Notes under the pieces: generated by a model
Told to the model about the DNA's origin: nothing
Seen by the model: only the letters and a program-made list of their open reading frames with translations
Databases searched by the model: none
Source of the DNA: Marasmius tenuissimus
Taxonomy: Eukaryota; Basidiomycota; Agaricomycetes; Agaricales; Marasmiaceae
DNA length: 64,000 nt
Assembly: GCA_029532415.1 (NCBI GenBank)
Contig: JAQOTA010000047.1
Location: forward strand, 1,116,001-1,180,000
Direction: 5' to 3'
Translations under genes and position numbers: made by a program
Shown here: positions 1 to 11,138 of the stretch, in pieces
Layout: every line of letters starts with the position of its first letter
How positions within the stretch are numbered: the stretch's first letter is position 1

Positions 1-59
1 AACGTTGGTAAGCGAGTCGTGGTAGTATTGCCCTCAGAGAGCTCCAGGGCCCCACAACT

Positions 60-517
60 TGATTTGGGATGGATCAAAACGAGCGAAAGCGTCAAGACCT
101 CATTCGAGCCAGCCAGCCATCTAGATACGCAATTCCCATTCGCCCCGAGATCTACCAGGGTGTGAAGTGATGCAAACCACGAGTTGGTCACCCATGAGGG
201 CGATTGAAATGTACCCTGTACCGTGGCCGCTAGCAGAACGATCGTTGCCCGATGCTTTGCTTTGTTTTCCATACGAGTCGAACCATCCTGGACCTGATCA
301 TGGTTCAGAGACGAAGAGAAAGTAGTCTGCGGTGAACCGATGTACCGATATCCCCAAAAGTATCGGACAGAGCCTCCCTGGGCACGGTCCCACTCGAATG
401 AAATGAATCTTGCGTTGCACCGTTAGCTGCTGAACCTGTGGGCCCAGAAGCATGCATCACGTTTCCTCCTCCATCAGCCCAACCTGACCCTTCGTAGCCG
501 TAAGGACACGGGTCCAT
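60..517 (-). pseudogene. C-terminal remnant of a Zn2Cys6 regulator (copy C, tail)
   Basis: Reading leftward from 517 to 305, about 70 codons match the last 70 residues of the regulator at 33,982-37,582: a Gly/Ser-rich stretch, then PREAL, then GTSVHRRLLS near the stop. The 240 bases beyond the stop (60-300) also match the bases downstream of that regulator (about 33,725-33,980). Nothing upstream of 517 continues the gene, and the body of the same copy lies 6 kb away at 6,657-7,557. So this is a displaced fragment, not a small gene. Similarity was judged by eye. Confidence 0.75.
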
Positions 518-819
518 GTTGCGAGAAGAGCGTACCGGTGCGACCAGCTCCAGCCTTGGAATTTTGCGACTGCGCTAGAATCGGGCAATACAGTAGCAAC
601 AGACCGCTCTGGAGGAAATACTAGTGAAAGATAACGGCTGGTTTGAATCCAGCGGAATTCTTATTGTATTCCTTCACAGCGGTCGAGCCTACGGGATTGA
701 TATTGTGTTCCTTTCGCGGCGGTAGAAACACACGCGAGATCTGAATACCTAGGTAAGGTCAGAGTAGTTAGAAGCAGTGTCGTTCATCGTCGAAGAAAAG
801 AGGTAGAGAGACGACAATG

Positions 820-2330
820 TGTTCAAAGCCTCTGACTCCACTCCAAACATCAGACGTCCGAACCATCTCTCGAAAGCAATGAGCCCGCTCGCAGAGGGCT
901 CCAACGAAAAGAATCATCTTGTGCCACAGAAACAACGTCTTTTGGATCGAGAAAAAGGCATCTGTGGCGCAACCACAACATCAGTATCTCGGTGGCAAGA
1001 AAGAACCTTCGAAGACTCACCCGGAGTCAGTACAACCCTATGCAACACGCAGCCCCAAGAGCTTCTGCCACTAATCTGTACCCTAATTGCAATTCACGCC
1101 GTTCAAACCGAGGTCGGAGGCTGGGATTGTGTAGGTCCGCGCAAGCCTATGGAGAGGCTTCGGACGCGACAGAATAGAGTAGCTTCTGCAGTATTCATTG
1201 TTTTGAACTTTCAATGAGGGTGTTGCGGGAGGATCATCGAGGTCGGAGTTCAACCGGTTGTGTGACTAACAACGTCACAAAAGGTCAATTCAGCATCACG
1301 ACCGCCTGTCACACGGCGATGCTGGATCTACTTGGACCAACAACCGTGGCGATCGTTGCTTTCACTCGAGTAGCAGTGCAGAAAGCTCGATATATTGAGG
1401 AGTAGAGGAGATGTTCTGATGAAACTCGTCACTGCCGTCCCCGCCGGCCCCGCTGTCACCCTCGCTGCAGTTATCACATCCACCACCTCCCAGCTGTGCG
1501 CGTGCCCAACATCATTCCACCCGCCACCATGATATCCACTCCTGGCACTGGAGACACCGCATCTATGAGAAGTAATAAGTTTAACACGCTCTATTATCGT
1601 GCACAAGGTAAAGGTCCCATCGACAACTCCTATTCCAACGCCGATGTTTTGTGCCCCCCACTGTTTGTCGATGAAAAGGTCAGTCAGAATCTATATTACG
1701 CGGAGGAAAAGGTATTGGATTGCTCACCGCTCTCGCATTGCCAACACCCGAGCGTATATTGAGCTCGTAGAAGTGTCATTTATCAAAGCTCCATCGTGGT
1801 CAGCTTCAACCTTGGCTTTCTGTAACTGGACTGGAATCGGGTAGGTCTTCGTGGAGAGACCAGAAGTCTCTCGCAATTCGATGGCAACAGATTGCCCCAG
1901 ATGAACGTCGACAGCCCACACTACCGGTGATGTTCGGTCGTCCGAGGTGAGCATTGTGGACATGACGCCACCCTCCGGGTCAGATGAATCAAGCACAGGT
2001 TTATAAGACGGTATGCCTCCTGACGATTCGACGATGGTGGTTCCTTGGGTAGCCAAGGAGAAAGAAGGAGAAAGGGTTGGATTGTGGGTTGGCGATCCAC
2101 GAGAGTCGCAAGTGCGATGTGAAAGTAAGGGAGGAAAACCAAGGATATAATATGCATGGGATGGAGTAAACACCGCTGAGAGGCAACGGCTGGCATACAA
2201 CCAGTGGAATTGGTATTGTATTCTTTCCGCAGCGGTAGGCGAGTCAGTCGCACGAGCTGAGTAGATAGTGTCCTGGTAGACACAGTAGAGGTGGCAACAC
2301 GACGTGGTGTCGGAATCGAGGAGCATCGAC
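820..2330 (-). pseudogene. Decayed single-pass membrane protein, copy M1
   Basis: Read on the minus strand, about 2,200-1,780 encodes pieces of a short ectodomain with the block PEGGVMST, then S(P)VVWAVDVHLG and IELRETSG. This is the layout of a common agaric cell-surface protein: signal peptide, one beta-sandwich-like domain, one membrane helix, cytosolic tail. A glycine-rich hydrophobic helix follows near 1,690-1,600. Frames are broken and no continuous gene can be built. The block is repeated in direct orientation at about 8,250-9,480. The family is inferred from pattern; no function can be assigned. Confidence 0.5.
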
Positions 2331-2461
2331 GAAAGTTCAATGCTATTAGAGCACCGGATAGCGGTGTCGCGGGAGTGCTGATTGAGAAAGTTGTCGATGT
2401 TCGGGCTTCGTGTTTATCCCCTGCTGTTTTTGATACAGAAGTTGTGACTTGAGACGAAGGA

Positions 2462-3130
2462 TCAGAAACACGACGAAGAGACATACAACGATGATTTTTC
2501 TTCTACAAGTCCCATAACCTGACAGTTCTCTCCTACAACGGGCACGCCTGCTAATGACTCCATCGCCGCATTGCCTTGAACTCTCGTGAAGTTGTTCCAG
2601 CATAGTCGCCACTCCAAGACAAAATCAGGGCGTCTGCGATGGTATGGCTCGAGATGAAAGACTGTCGGTCTGTCCGCATTCGGTATGGTGTTTTTCCTTG
2701 TCCTTGACGGAGCGTGAGCACATACTTTGATTGAATGAAGAAATTGGAGTTCACCATATTCTTTCCTGGAGACATGCAGCGTACGGGACTTCGGCAGTTG
2801 TACCAGAATCGGGTGGGTCTTCGTGGCGAAACCAGAATGATCTCGGAATTCGATAACAACAGTTCGGCCTAGGTGGACGTTGACAGTCCACACCACTGGT
2901 GATGTTCGGTTGTCCAAGGTGAGCGTTTTGGACATGGTATCACCCTCCGGGTCAGATGAATTGAGGACGAGTGTGTAAGGCGGGATGCCTCCCGACCTTT
3001 CGACGACGGCGGTTTCTTGGAAACCAACGAGAAAGGATTCGAGATTGTGAGTTCGGGAGCCACAGGAGCTGCAAGTGTGATGTGAAGATAAGGGAGGAGA
3101 GTGAAGTAGATGGTATGCATGGGGATGGAG
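2462..3130 (-). pseudogene. Decayed membrane-protein ectodomain, copy M2
   Basis: Another copy of the ectodomain in M1. On the minus strand, 2,935-2,770 reads LDNRTSPVVWTVNVHLG and then IEFRDHSG, closely matching M1 and M6. Upstream sequence (3,130-2,950) carries the signal-peptide part in shifted frames. Downstream (2,760-2,470) is a stretch containing IQGN/VQGNAAME that recurs at 4,131-4,435. Frameshifts separate the parts. The copy is not expected to be functional. Confidence 0.45.
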
Positions 3131-3610
3131 TAAATCGTGCTGGTGAGACGACGGCTGGTTTAAAGCCAGTGGGGTTGCTATTGTATTCCCTCCACGGCGA
3201 GAAACACACGCGTTGCCACAAATATTAGGCTAGTCGTGGCCAAAGAGGTTCGACTGACTAGGCAAGGTCGTAGGCAGTGTCGAGCTGTATCGCCGGTGCT
3301 GTTCGTCGATGGGGGTAGGAGAGGCAGAAAGACAGAGAGATGGCGAAGGCTACGGCGTGGGCAAAGACCTATGCGGTGCTGACAGTTGACCACTTCTTCA
3401 ATACTTTGGAAGAATCAAGTTGTGCCACCAACGAGCGAGATTGTGGCGAGGATGTCGGGTTTCTCAACGCTAGCAACACTCCTTTGTATCTTCGGCTAGA
3501 ATCTGACGGGCCCCCACTATCCCCACCACTGGATCCACCACCATCGCTCCGCTGGATCCGCTACTGTCGTCCCCACTGAAACCACCAGTGTCACCACCGC
3601 CGAATCCACC

Positions 3611-4435
3611 TCACCTACGCCCACCATCCGAGCCAGACCTCCCACCTCCCCTATTGTCTCCACCAACGATTCCATAACTGGAGCCCATCCCTCCCTCCCT
3701 GACTACTGAAACGACCCCGCATAGGACGGCGACCACATATAAGGGCAGACACCAATAGGGATACGGCCACGAATCCAACCACAGGTGCCATGATGGCATC
3801 TGCTGTCACCAGCGTTGTTTTACCGTCTTGCGTTAGAAAGCCAGTTTTGGCCATGATCAATCTCGAAAGACTCACAGTGCTCTTTTCTCGAATGACCTCA
3901 TATATTTCCACTGTGCCCTACGTTCGGCCCATTGGTTGCTACACTGGTCGTTCGCGTTCCCTCCAACTGTTCGAGTGCAGATTCGCGGGTGGTCAAGGAT
4001 GAAGGTTCGGGAACGATGGAATCGACAATGATGTGGCCGGATAGCGGTATTGCGGGACTCGGGAGTACCGAATGAGAAGGGTGCCAATGTTCGCGCTTCA
4101 CGTTCATTCCTGCTGATTCCAAGATAAAAGTTATGGATCGAAACGAAGAGGAATACAACAAAAGTAATACCTTTCCTCTCGGGCTCTGTACAGCTCTCGC
4201 CTACGGCAAGCACGCCAGCTCCCTCCATCGCCGAGTTGCCTTGAATCGTCTGAAAATGCTCTAACATAGTCGCCGTTCCAAAGCCAAAGTAGGAGTCTGC
4301 GAGAGTACGGTCCAAGAGAAACGATCTTTGAGTCTGGCGGGTCCATCCGTAGTGCTTATCGCGCATTTCTTTGTCCCTGAAATAGCGTATGATTATGAAC
4401 GCTGTGAGTATCGAGCATCTACCTGACATGAACAA
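3611..4435 (-). pseudogene. Decayed membrane protein with one clear helix
   Basis: On the minus strand, 3,911-3,651 encodes a segment with VIREKSTVSLSRL, then FLTQDGK, then a hydrophobic helix (MAPVVGFVAVSLLVSALIC) followed at once by basic residues (GRRPMRG), as in a type I membrane protein. About 4,435-4,131 carries a block with RSFLLDRTLADSYFGFGTAT and IQGNSAMEGAG, also present in diverged form at 2,470-2,760. A second copy of the helix region lies at 10,233-10,529. The pieces sit in different frames, so no intact gene is proposed. Confidence 0.45.
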
Positions 4436-4734
4436 AAAATATGAAGCTCACCCTGCTCTTGTCAGTTCCAATATGCGAGCAGACCGTGGAGTCTTGGGGA
4501 TCGGTGCGATTGACCATGGTGGTGAGGAGGATAAAAGCTCTTCTTTCCCACGGTGGAGGTCAATGCTGATCTGAGAGTAATTATTATTCATCTTCGTAGT
4601 TCCCTCGAACCTGTACCTGATCATCGATCCGAAAGCCTGTCGGCTTCAAACATCCTCGTTCGGAATCGTTACGCCAGTCACCTAAGATGGTTTATGTAGG
4701 AAAATGAATCAAGCGCTTCCAACACGACCGAGTT

Positions 4735-4792
4735 CACCCCAAACACATCCCAATCCACATCAAACACCTCCAAAGCCCCATCAAACATTTTC
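4735..4792. repeat. 18-bp-period minisatellite (site 1)
   Basis: Short runs of the form ACATC(A)AACACCTCCAA repeat with a period near 18 bp on the plus strand. The same motif recurs at 5,850-5,901, 7,571-7,650 and 9,460-9,512, and inverted at 42,155-42,222. Several copies are followed by a shared CCACCCTCAAACGCGC-like tail. Here it lies next to the seam with a displaced regulator fragment. Confidence 0.55.
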
Positions 4793-4829
4793 GCGTCTAG
4801 CTATCACCCCAAAAAACTGACTGTGGCCA

Positions 4830-5060
4830 TGGAAGAAGAACTAAAATTCGTTTACATCACAAAGCGAGCTACACAGCTCTTCGCTGCTGACTGGTAAGAA
4901 AAGATCGTACCGAGCGCCATGAGTACTGTGAGGGGATGAGATTTGGGATTGGCTGAGTACGTCGGACTGGGCTCCGGAGTCGTACTACACTTGTTGATTC
5001 GTCTCGAGGCCATGAGCGCTACGCCCCTCTCTTCCGCGAGGCTCAGCCATGGCGAATAGT
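4830..5060 (-). pseudogene. Displaced fragment of the Zn2Cys6 regulator tail
   Basis: About 220 bases match 34,255-34,450, the C-terminal region of the regulator at 33,982-37,582. Shared words include CATCACAAAGCGAGCTAC and GTGAGGGGATG. The frame is not kept open. It sits directly beside a fragment of the oxygenase C-terminal exon (5,074-5,262). In the intact arrangement these two gene ends are about 3.5 kb or more apart, so the region was rearranged. Confidence 0.6.
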
Positions 5061-5073
5061 ATTGGGCGAATTC

Positions 5074-5262
5074 CTAGAGAAGAAAAAGAATTTCTGTGCG
5101 TTCTGCGTGGCTTCTGAGTTCACGGGAAGACACTAGTACCTCGCCCGAGATCTGAGAGCTCATTGAATTTCTCCTTTCAAAGCGACTGAAACAGAACGAG
5201 CTCCGATGGAGATTGGTACAAGCTGCCAGCCTTGTTTGCGAGTTAGTTGGCTGATAACTCAC
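5074..5262 (-). pseudogene. C-terminal exon remnant of the 2-oxoglutarate oxygenase
   Basis: On the minus strand this carries a degraded version of the last exon of the oxygenase at 42,507-44,070. The intact exon has FREKDYDLSGDVVLSRKLRSH. Here recognisable pieces are a Phe-Glu-Arg start, SGEVLVSSRELRSHA, and then the frame is lost. A second degraded copy is at 37,850-38,077. Only this exon is visible; the catalytic exons are absent. Confidence 0.6.
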
Positions 5263-5905
5263 AGGGGGTCAGCCAGAACTTATATTTCGCGGAGGAAAAG
5301 GTGTTCGATTGCTTACAGCTCTCGCCTTGGAATTGACAACACTCGAGCGTATGTTGGGTTTGTAAAAGTGCACACTGCACCGTCGCGACCAGCTTCAGCC
5401 TTGGACTTTTGCAACCGCACTGAAATTGGGTAGGCATCCATGGCGGAACTAGAACTACCTCACAATTCGATAGCAATAGATCGCTCTGGAGCCTGGATGA
5501 ACGTCAACAGTCCAGCACCCTCTGGCTCAAACAATCGAGCACGATAGTTAAAGGCGGTATGCCTCCTAACCGTGACCATCGCGGCTCCTCGGGTTCAAGG
5601 AGAAAACATTCAATGTGAGACACGGGACTCGCAGGTACGATGTAAAAAAGCAAGGGAGGATAGCGAAGTATATGGTATGCATAGAGATGGAGTAACCACC
5701 GGTAGGCAGCGACAGCTGGTTTGAATCCAACGGAATTGCTGTTGTGTTTCTTCTACAGCGGTAGTCAAGTTGTAACCAAGGAAATTCGAATGACCGGGCG
5801 AAGTCAAAATATTCGGAGGTGCGAAGGTATTGTAGTGCTGATGGTATGAAACACCTCTGATACCGAACGTCTTCGAATCCACATCAAACACCTCCAAATT
5901 CACCA
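5243..5905 (-). pseudogene. Decayed membrane-protein fragments, copy M3, with minisatellite
   Basis: Around 5,243-5,476 and 5,520-5,690 the minus strand shows shifted pieces of the same ectodomain family as M1/M6 (for example ILTSPGHSNFLGYN followed by a signal-peptide-like SLAFLH). At 5,850-5,901 lies site 2 of the 18-bp minisatellite, here read in frame as a periodic EVFDVDSKTF-type peptide. No intact frame. Confidence 0.35.
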
Positions 5906-5915
5906 GCAGCCACCC

Positions 5916-6413
5916 TCAAACGCGCGTCACCCTCTCCCGAACGAAAATGTCTGAGCCATCCCTCGATTTCCAAGGGGCTGTGATGAAAAGGTTCAACCTG
6001 TGCCACAGACCAACACTCCTTGAAGAGCCCCCACTGTCCTTGCAATTCGGGAGCCCGAGGGCAACGTCGACGACCCATGCCACTGGAGATGTTTGATTGT
6101 CCAAGATGACGAGGCTTGTGAGGCTGCCACCATCGACCGATGTATTGATGATGAAAGTAAACGGTGGCGTGCCTCTGAACCATTCGATGACGGCGGTCTC
6201 TTGAGCCACCAAGGGGGAAGGGCTCAGAATTGTGAGCTCGTGAACGACAAGGCTCGCAAGCGGGACAAAAAGTGAAGAAAAGAATTGAAGCAGGAAGCGA
6301 AGTAGATGTAACGCATACGTGGAGGATAAATAGAAGATCAACGAAGGGGAAAACAGCCGTTTTATAGGCAGCGGAAACGCTATTGCCATAGGCCTCTCGT
6401 AGAAACAAAACAA
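5916..6413 (-). pseudogene. Best preserved ectodomain of the decayed membrane-protein family, copy M4
   Basis: One minus-strand frame of 165 codons is open. It contains a hydrophobic signal-peptide-like run (LLQFFSSLFVPLASLVV), then ELTILSPSPLV, WFRGTPPFTFIINT and SPVAWVVDVALG. That order (signal peptide, G-G/R-TPP-Y/F-x, V-A-W-x-V-D) fits fungal type I surface proteins of the Ser-Thr-rich/Kre9-like kind. That assignment is inference. The frame stops before any membrane helix, and the next regions belong to other elements, so this is treated as a truncated gene. Confidence 0.45.
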
Positions 6414-6529
6414 ACACGACTACTGTGGCGAGTCGCCACAAGCCTTCCAAGAAAGATTAGCCAAATCAGCTGCCAGCTAAAGAAACCAGTCTTCAGAGGT
6501 GTGCCGAGTACTACCGAGTGAATGCGAGT

Positions 6530-7557
6530 CACCTTGCTCGTACAGCAACGCAGTCCCACAAGTCCAACGTCGATTGTTGGAAGTGAGGATACCTAAAAAA
6601 TCGGAAGTTATGATATTGTTGACATGAAAATTGAATGCAAAGAAAACGCACGGTGGTCAAAATTGCACTAATGAACGACAAAAATTGGGTTTTTTCCGGT
6701 GGTTGTAGACCTGCGACAGACGAGGTTTGGACGAGGGGAATCTCCATCCTTCGGTAGTACTCGAGGGCACCGTAGCGGTGGCGGTGGCGGGCGGTGGTAC
6801 AAAGTTCGAGGTAGCAAAGAGGAACGGCTTGTGTATGATGATCTGAGTCCAGTAATAGGACACATGGAGAATTGTTGATTGCTCAAAGATTCGATTCGAT
6901 TCGTCGAGGCTATTCCCAGGGTAATGAATACGACTTGGATTCCACTTCACTGTCAACAATGCGGTCAGACAGGCCGGAGAGAACAAGACGCCACCTATAG
7001 AGGGGACTTACAATGCACCGGAATAGAGTCAATCCGCGCATTTAGCGCACTGTTGAGTTCAACCCCAATCTTCTCGTTCCACTCCATCTCGGTCATTTCC
7101 ATCCTGGTCCACACGTCGGTTTTTCGAACGGAGTACAAAGTTTTCTGCACGAATGAGACGATGTCCAGCAACTTCAATAATGTCACCCAGTAGCTCAATC
7201 TGCTGGGTTTGTCCTCAGGTTGCTTGAACTCTTGGTCGGGAGCTGCATCGTCCCTCTCGCCTTGTCTTTCCAGTACCCAATATTCGTCATCGCAGTCAAG
7301 CGGGAGTGGAAGGTCAAAGCTGTGGAACGGGGAAGATCGAAGGTCAGAGACAGGGGATATAAAATGGGGAGATGCACGGAACTCACTCATCCGTATGCAT
7401 CGCCCTCGGCACACCTCTGATCAGGCTCATCGCCACGTCGATGCTAGCTAATCCCCAGAACGCTCGATTCCACAACTGCGACTGCACGGAGGGGTTTATA
7501 CTGGTTGCATTCAAGGGGGGCGTACCCTCCGAGTTGTTCGTGACACCAGTCGCCTGA
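6530..7557 (-). pseudogene. Middle part of a Zn2Cys6 regulator (copy C, body)
   Basis: Minus-strand blocks match the Fungal_trans region of the intact regulator at 38,304-41,861: SQLWNRAFWGLASIDVAMS (about 7,500-7,390), FDLPLPLDCDDEYWVLERQG (about 7,310-7,250), KPSRLSYWVTLLKLLDIV (about 7,210-7,160), DVWTRMEMTE and VKWNPSRIHYPG. The exon order is kept. The DNA-binding end is missing beyond 7,557 and the C-terminal tail is found only at 60-517, so the copy was broken and partly moved. Not functional. Confidence 0.8.
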
Positions 7558-7570
7558 GAATATGGTCTTG

Positions 7571-7650
7571 TAACACCTCCAAGTCCACCCAAACATCTCC
7601 CAACCCACATCAAACATCTCCGAAGCCCCATCAAACACCCCCAAAACCCC
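7571..7650. repeat. 18-bp-period minisatellite (site 3)
   Basis: Four to five imperfect 18-bp units on the plus strand (words such as CCACATCAAACATCTCC and CCATCAAACACCC). They mark the right edge of the regulator body (copy C) against a membrane-protein fragment. On the minus strand one frame reads a periodic VFDGASEMFDVGWEMFG peptide. Confidence 0.6.
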
Positions 7651-7843
7651 TAAGACCACCCTCGAACGCGCCTCTCCCTCGTCCAAACAACGTCCACCGA
7701 ATAGGCGGAACCGGTGGCATGCCTCCTTGAGCCACCAAGGCGGACATATTCATGATTGTGAGCTCGTGAACGACAAGGCTCGCAAGCGGGACAAAAAAGT
7801 GAAAAAAGAAATTGAAGCAGGCAATGAAGTAGATGCAACGCAT
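7631..7843 (-). pseudogene. Signal-peptide end of the membrane-protein family, copy M5
   Basis: A minus-strand frame begins with a hydrophobic leader ending VPLASLVVHELTI, identical at several positions to copy M4 (SSLFVPLASLVVHELTIL). It then breaks after about 45 codons. Only the leader and the first ectodomain strand remain. Confidence 0.5.
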
Positions 7844-8249
7844 GTGTGGGAAGTGAGGATACCTGAAAAATCGAAAGTTATCGTATTAGTGACATGCAAA
7901 GAAAGCGCATGATGGCCGAAATTCCACCCGTGGTGGCCAGAAATTTGGTATCACTTTTCCAATGTCGACAGGTAGTTGGAATCAGTTGCAGGTAGTGCCG
8001 AGGCGTACAGCCAGTACTCATGGATACCGATTATCGACTGGAGAAGGTCACAGGAGTACGATGAGAGCTTCGGTGCACTATGACTGCGGGCGAAGAAGCC
8101 ACAGGTCAGAGATGTGAAACACAAAGACTAGGCCTGCGAAATTCTGATGAGGGTCGACAGCTGTGACTGGCAGCTTGTGGGGAATCACAGTTATCAGAGG
8201 AGATACGTCTGAATTGGGGGTATCTACAACAAACAGCAGCCTCCTTGTT

Positions 8250-9515
8250 TTCCGAGTCGTGCGAGGGCGTTCGAATAGACTCTGGGCGATGTTTTCGAAC
8301 AAAGAAAAAGGCATCTACAGCGTAACTGCAACATCAGTATCTCGGTGGCAAGGAAAACTTTCGAGGACTCACCCAGCATCGGTATAGTCCTATGCAAGAG
8401 CTTCTGCAACCAATTTGTACCCCAATCATGCCGTTCAAACTAAGACGGAGATAACCGTGTCAGCCAGATGAGGTGCTGGGACAAACAGGCCCGTGCAAGC
8501 CTACAGAGAGGCATTGGACGCGGTAGAGTGGAGCGACTTCTGCAGTATTCGTTCTTTTGGGCTTTTGATGAGGGTACTGCGGGAGGACCATCAAGGTTGG
8601 AGTTCAACCTGTTCTGTGACTAACGGTGTCACAAGAGGTCACCTCAGCATCATGATCGTTTGTCACACGGCGATGCTGGGTCCACTTGGACCAACAATTG
8701 AGACGGTTGTGGCTCTTAGTTGAGTAGCAGTGTAAGGAGATCAATCTATTGAGAGCAATCTACATTGAGATATTATGAGAGAATCAGTTACCGCCGTCCC
8801 TTGCACCCACACCACCACCGTAATATCCAGCACTAAGCACAGTCACTGCCATGAATCTGCAAGAGACGATGCGCTTGATGCACTCTGCTATCATACCCAA
8901 AATAAAATTCCCCGCAACCATTCCTATTTCAAGACCAATACTTTGCGATTCAGTACTGTTTGTTGACAAGAAATCTGGTCAGAATCTTTGTTTAACGAAG
9001 GGAAAGAAGTTTGATTGCTCACAGTTCCCGCCTTTCTAACGCCCGAGTGCGCATCAAGCTTCTCGTCGAAGTACTGTCGTGACCAGCTTCAATAGCGTTG
9101 GACTTGGGCGATTGAACTGGAATCGGGTAGGTCTTCGTGGCGAGACGTCACCGGGATCATCTCGGAATTCGATAACAGCTCGGCCTGGGTGGACGTCGAC
9201 AGTCCACGCCACCAGTGATGTTCGGTTGTCCAAGGTGGGCGTTGTGGACATGACGCCACCCTCCGGGTCATATGGATCAAGGACGATAGTATAAGGCGGT
9301 ATGTCTCCTGAACATCCGACGATGGCGGTTTCTGGGACAACCAACGAGAAAGGATTCAAAGTTGTGAGTTGGCGAGCCACGAGACTCGCAAGTGCGATGT
9401 GAAAGCAAGGGAGGGAAGCGAAGCAACACCGGTGAGAGGCAACGGCTGGCGGTAGGCATGGAACACCTCTGAATCCAGACATCTCGGATCCACATCAAAC
9501 ACCTTTAACTCCACC
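8250..9515 (-). pseudogene. Decayed single-pass membrane protein, copy M6 (direct repeat of M1), with minisatellite
   Basis: On the minus strand 9,482-9,150 encodes a leader (FTSHLRVSWLA-like in one frame), PFSLV, GDIPPYTIVLDPYDPEGGVM, LDNRTSLVAWTVDVHPG and IEFRDD. A frameshift follows. A membrane-helix-like segment (IGLEIGMVAGNFILGMIAE) is seen at about 8,950-8,890. The nucleotide sequence repeats 820-2,330 in the same orientation; for example ACATCAGTATCTCGGTGGCA occurs at both. Minisatellite site 4 is at 9,460-9,512. Confidence 0.55.
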
Positions 9516-9559
9516 AGCAACCGCCCCAAAACGCGCACCGAACCCCGACTTCCAAAAAC

Positions 9560-10620
9560 ACTCCTTTGTGTCTCCAGCTGGAACTTCGTCACCACCCAAT
9601 CCGCCACCATCGCACGAGATATTTCCACCGTGTCCTATCATCCGACACATCGGCTCCTGCATTGGTTGTTCCCCCCAACGGTTCGAGTGTAGGTTCACGG
9701 GTAATCAAGGAGGGAGGTTCCGGAACGCTCGGATCGCGATTCTTTCGATGTCATTCAGAACGTAGTGTGGTCCTCCTATGTTGCTTTGGAGGGCGGGATA
9801 CTCGTTTTCGATGCTTGGGATACCGGATAGCGCCAGAGTTCCGTGGTTATCTGGCTGCGTAGAGGACTGAGCAAGACCAGTGTCGATGATCATGATGGGG
9901 ATGATTCGGTGAATGTAGAAGTCGTCCGGGAGGTTGATTGCGCGGGTGAGCTGAGGATTAAGGAGGGTTTTGATATCCGGTTCCGCCAGTGTGTGGACGA
10001 TTTGAGAACGTTGTGAGCAAATAGGGAATGCAAACAACATTTTGAGGGGGGGCAGGGCGGAATACGAAATCCACTTGACGTTAGGCTCATCATCGAACGC
10101 GGTGCAGATAAAAGCTGGGCAGATGAGGGTTTTCACCGTTGACGGTGACGACCGCGTCATTCTCATCTCCGGGTTCCAAGATATGGCTTATAACCCGGCC
10201 AGTATCCAGACGTCTGACTGCGCGCAGCGTCTTCAGCTTGAACTTGAAGAGCCCCCACCCAGTGTCGCCACCGCCCAATCCACCTCCGCTGCACCCCCCG
10301 CCTCCCTTCCATGACTAGAGCCCAGCCCTCCCTGACTGGTGGAACGACCCCGCGTATTACGACCACCAAGGATTAGGGCGACCGCAAATCCAACCACAGA
10401 TCCTTCGACGGCACCTATACTGTCGCTAGCGCTGTTCTTACTGTCTTGCGTCAGAAAACCAGGTTTGGCTATCATCGATTTCGAAAGACTTACAACTCTC
10501 TTTTCTCGGATGACCTTGAATGTTTCCACCGTGTCCTATCATTCGACACATTGGATTCTGCATAGATCGTTCCCCCGGACTATTCGAGTGCAAGTTCACG
10601 GGTGTTTTGCAGGGGAGTAG
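9560..10620 (-). pseudogene. Decayed membrane-protein helix and tail, second copy
   Basis: At 10,529-10,233 the minus strand reads VIREKRVVSLSKSMIAKPGFLTQD-type sequence. This is the same block as at 3,911-3,651, followed by a weak hydrophobic run (VEGSVVGFAVALILGG) and a Gly/Ser-rich tail. A separate open stretch of 153 codons lies at 10,166-9,705 with no family I recognise. It could be a real exon of an older gene, but its ends do not join to anything. Confidence 0.4.
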
Positions 10621-10629
10621 GAGGTGGTA

Positions 10630-11138
10630 AGAGGAAAGAGAGAACCGTGAGACCTCTTTGTGGAGGAATCATTGACGAGCGCCCATAGGCGCCCACTGCT
10701 CCTGTCTTCCGTTTGTTTGACTATGGTACTGTACGTCCCATCATACTTGTTTATTGTCTCAGAACGGGCCTGAACTTCTCCCCCTCAAACTTTTCTAACT
10801 CTTCTGCCATGCGATTCAACTTCCAGCCTTACAGTACAGTCCCTGGCTCTAGAAGTGGATTCTAATCACCGTCAATCACCACGGGCCTCTGGCATAGGCT
10901 CTCACGAGTCGCTCTGTCAGCCATTGCAACCGCTAGATGGGTCAAGGGTATGCAGCCAAACACAACGTGCCCCAAACGTGCCCTCTATACCACTGCCTTA
11001 CCTGTCAACGACAGGCAGCTGAGTTCTCTATCCTCTCTGTTCTTCACCGCCCCCATTCTTTCATAAACCCATTGGGTTGAGACGTCTCCTAGTCAGCAGT
11101 TCTGGAAATCGCACCTCCTTGGTCTGCTTGGACCACCC
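10630..11138. promoter_or_regulatory. Upstream region of NACHT gene 1
   Basis: No coding sequence is seen. From about 10,875 the sequence is closely similar to 29,762-30,036, upstream of NACHT gene 2. Both share ACGGGCCTCTGGCA, AGCCAAACACAACGTGCCCC and AACCCATTGGG. The duplication of the two genes therefore included at least about 270 bases of 5' flank, and shared regulation is plausible. I see no convincing TATA box. Confidence 0.5.

Noticed and set aside
4735..9515. CRISPR-like array from the repeated 18-bp motifs
   Set aside because: Eukaryotic sequence. Units are directly abutting and imperfect, with no unique spacers, so this is a minisatellite.
9705..10166. 153-codon minus-strand frame
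   Set aside because: Open but without a known domain, and its ends do not connect to other exons. Kept only as a note inside the decayed region.
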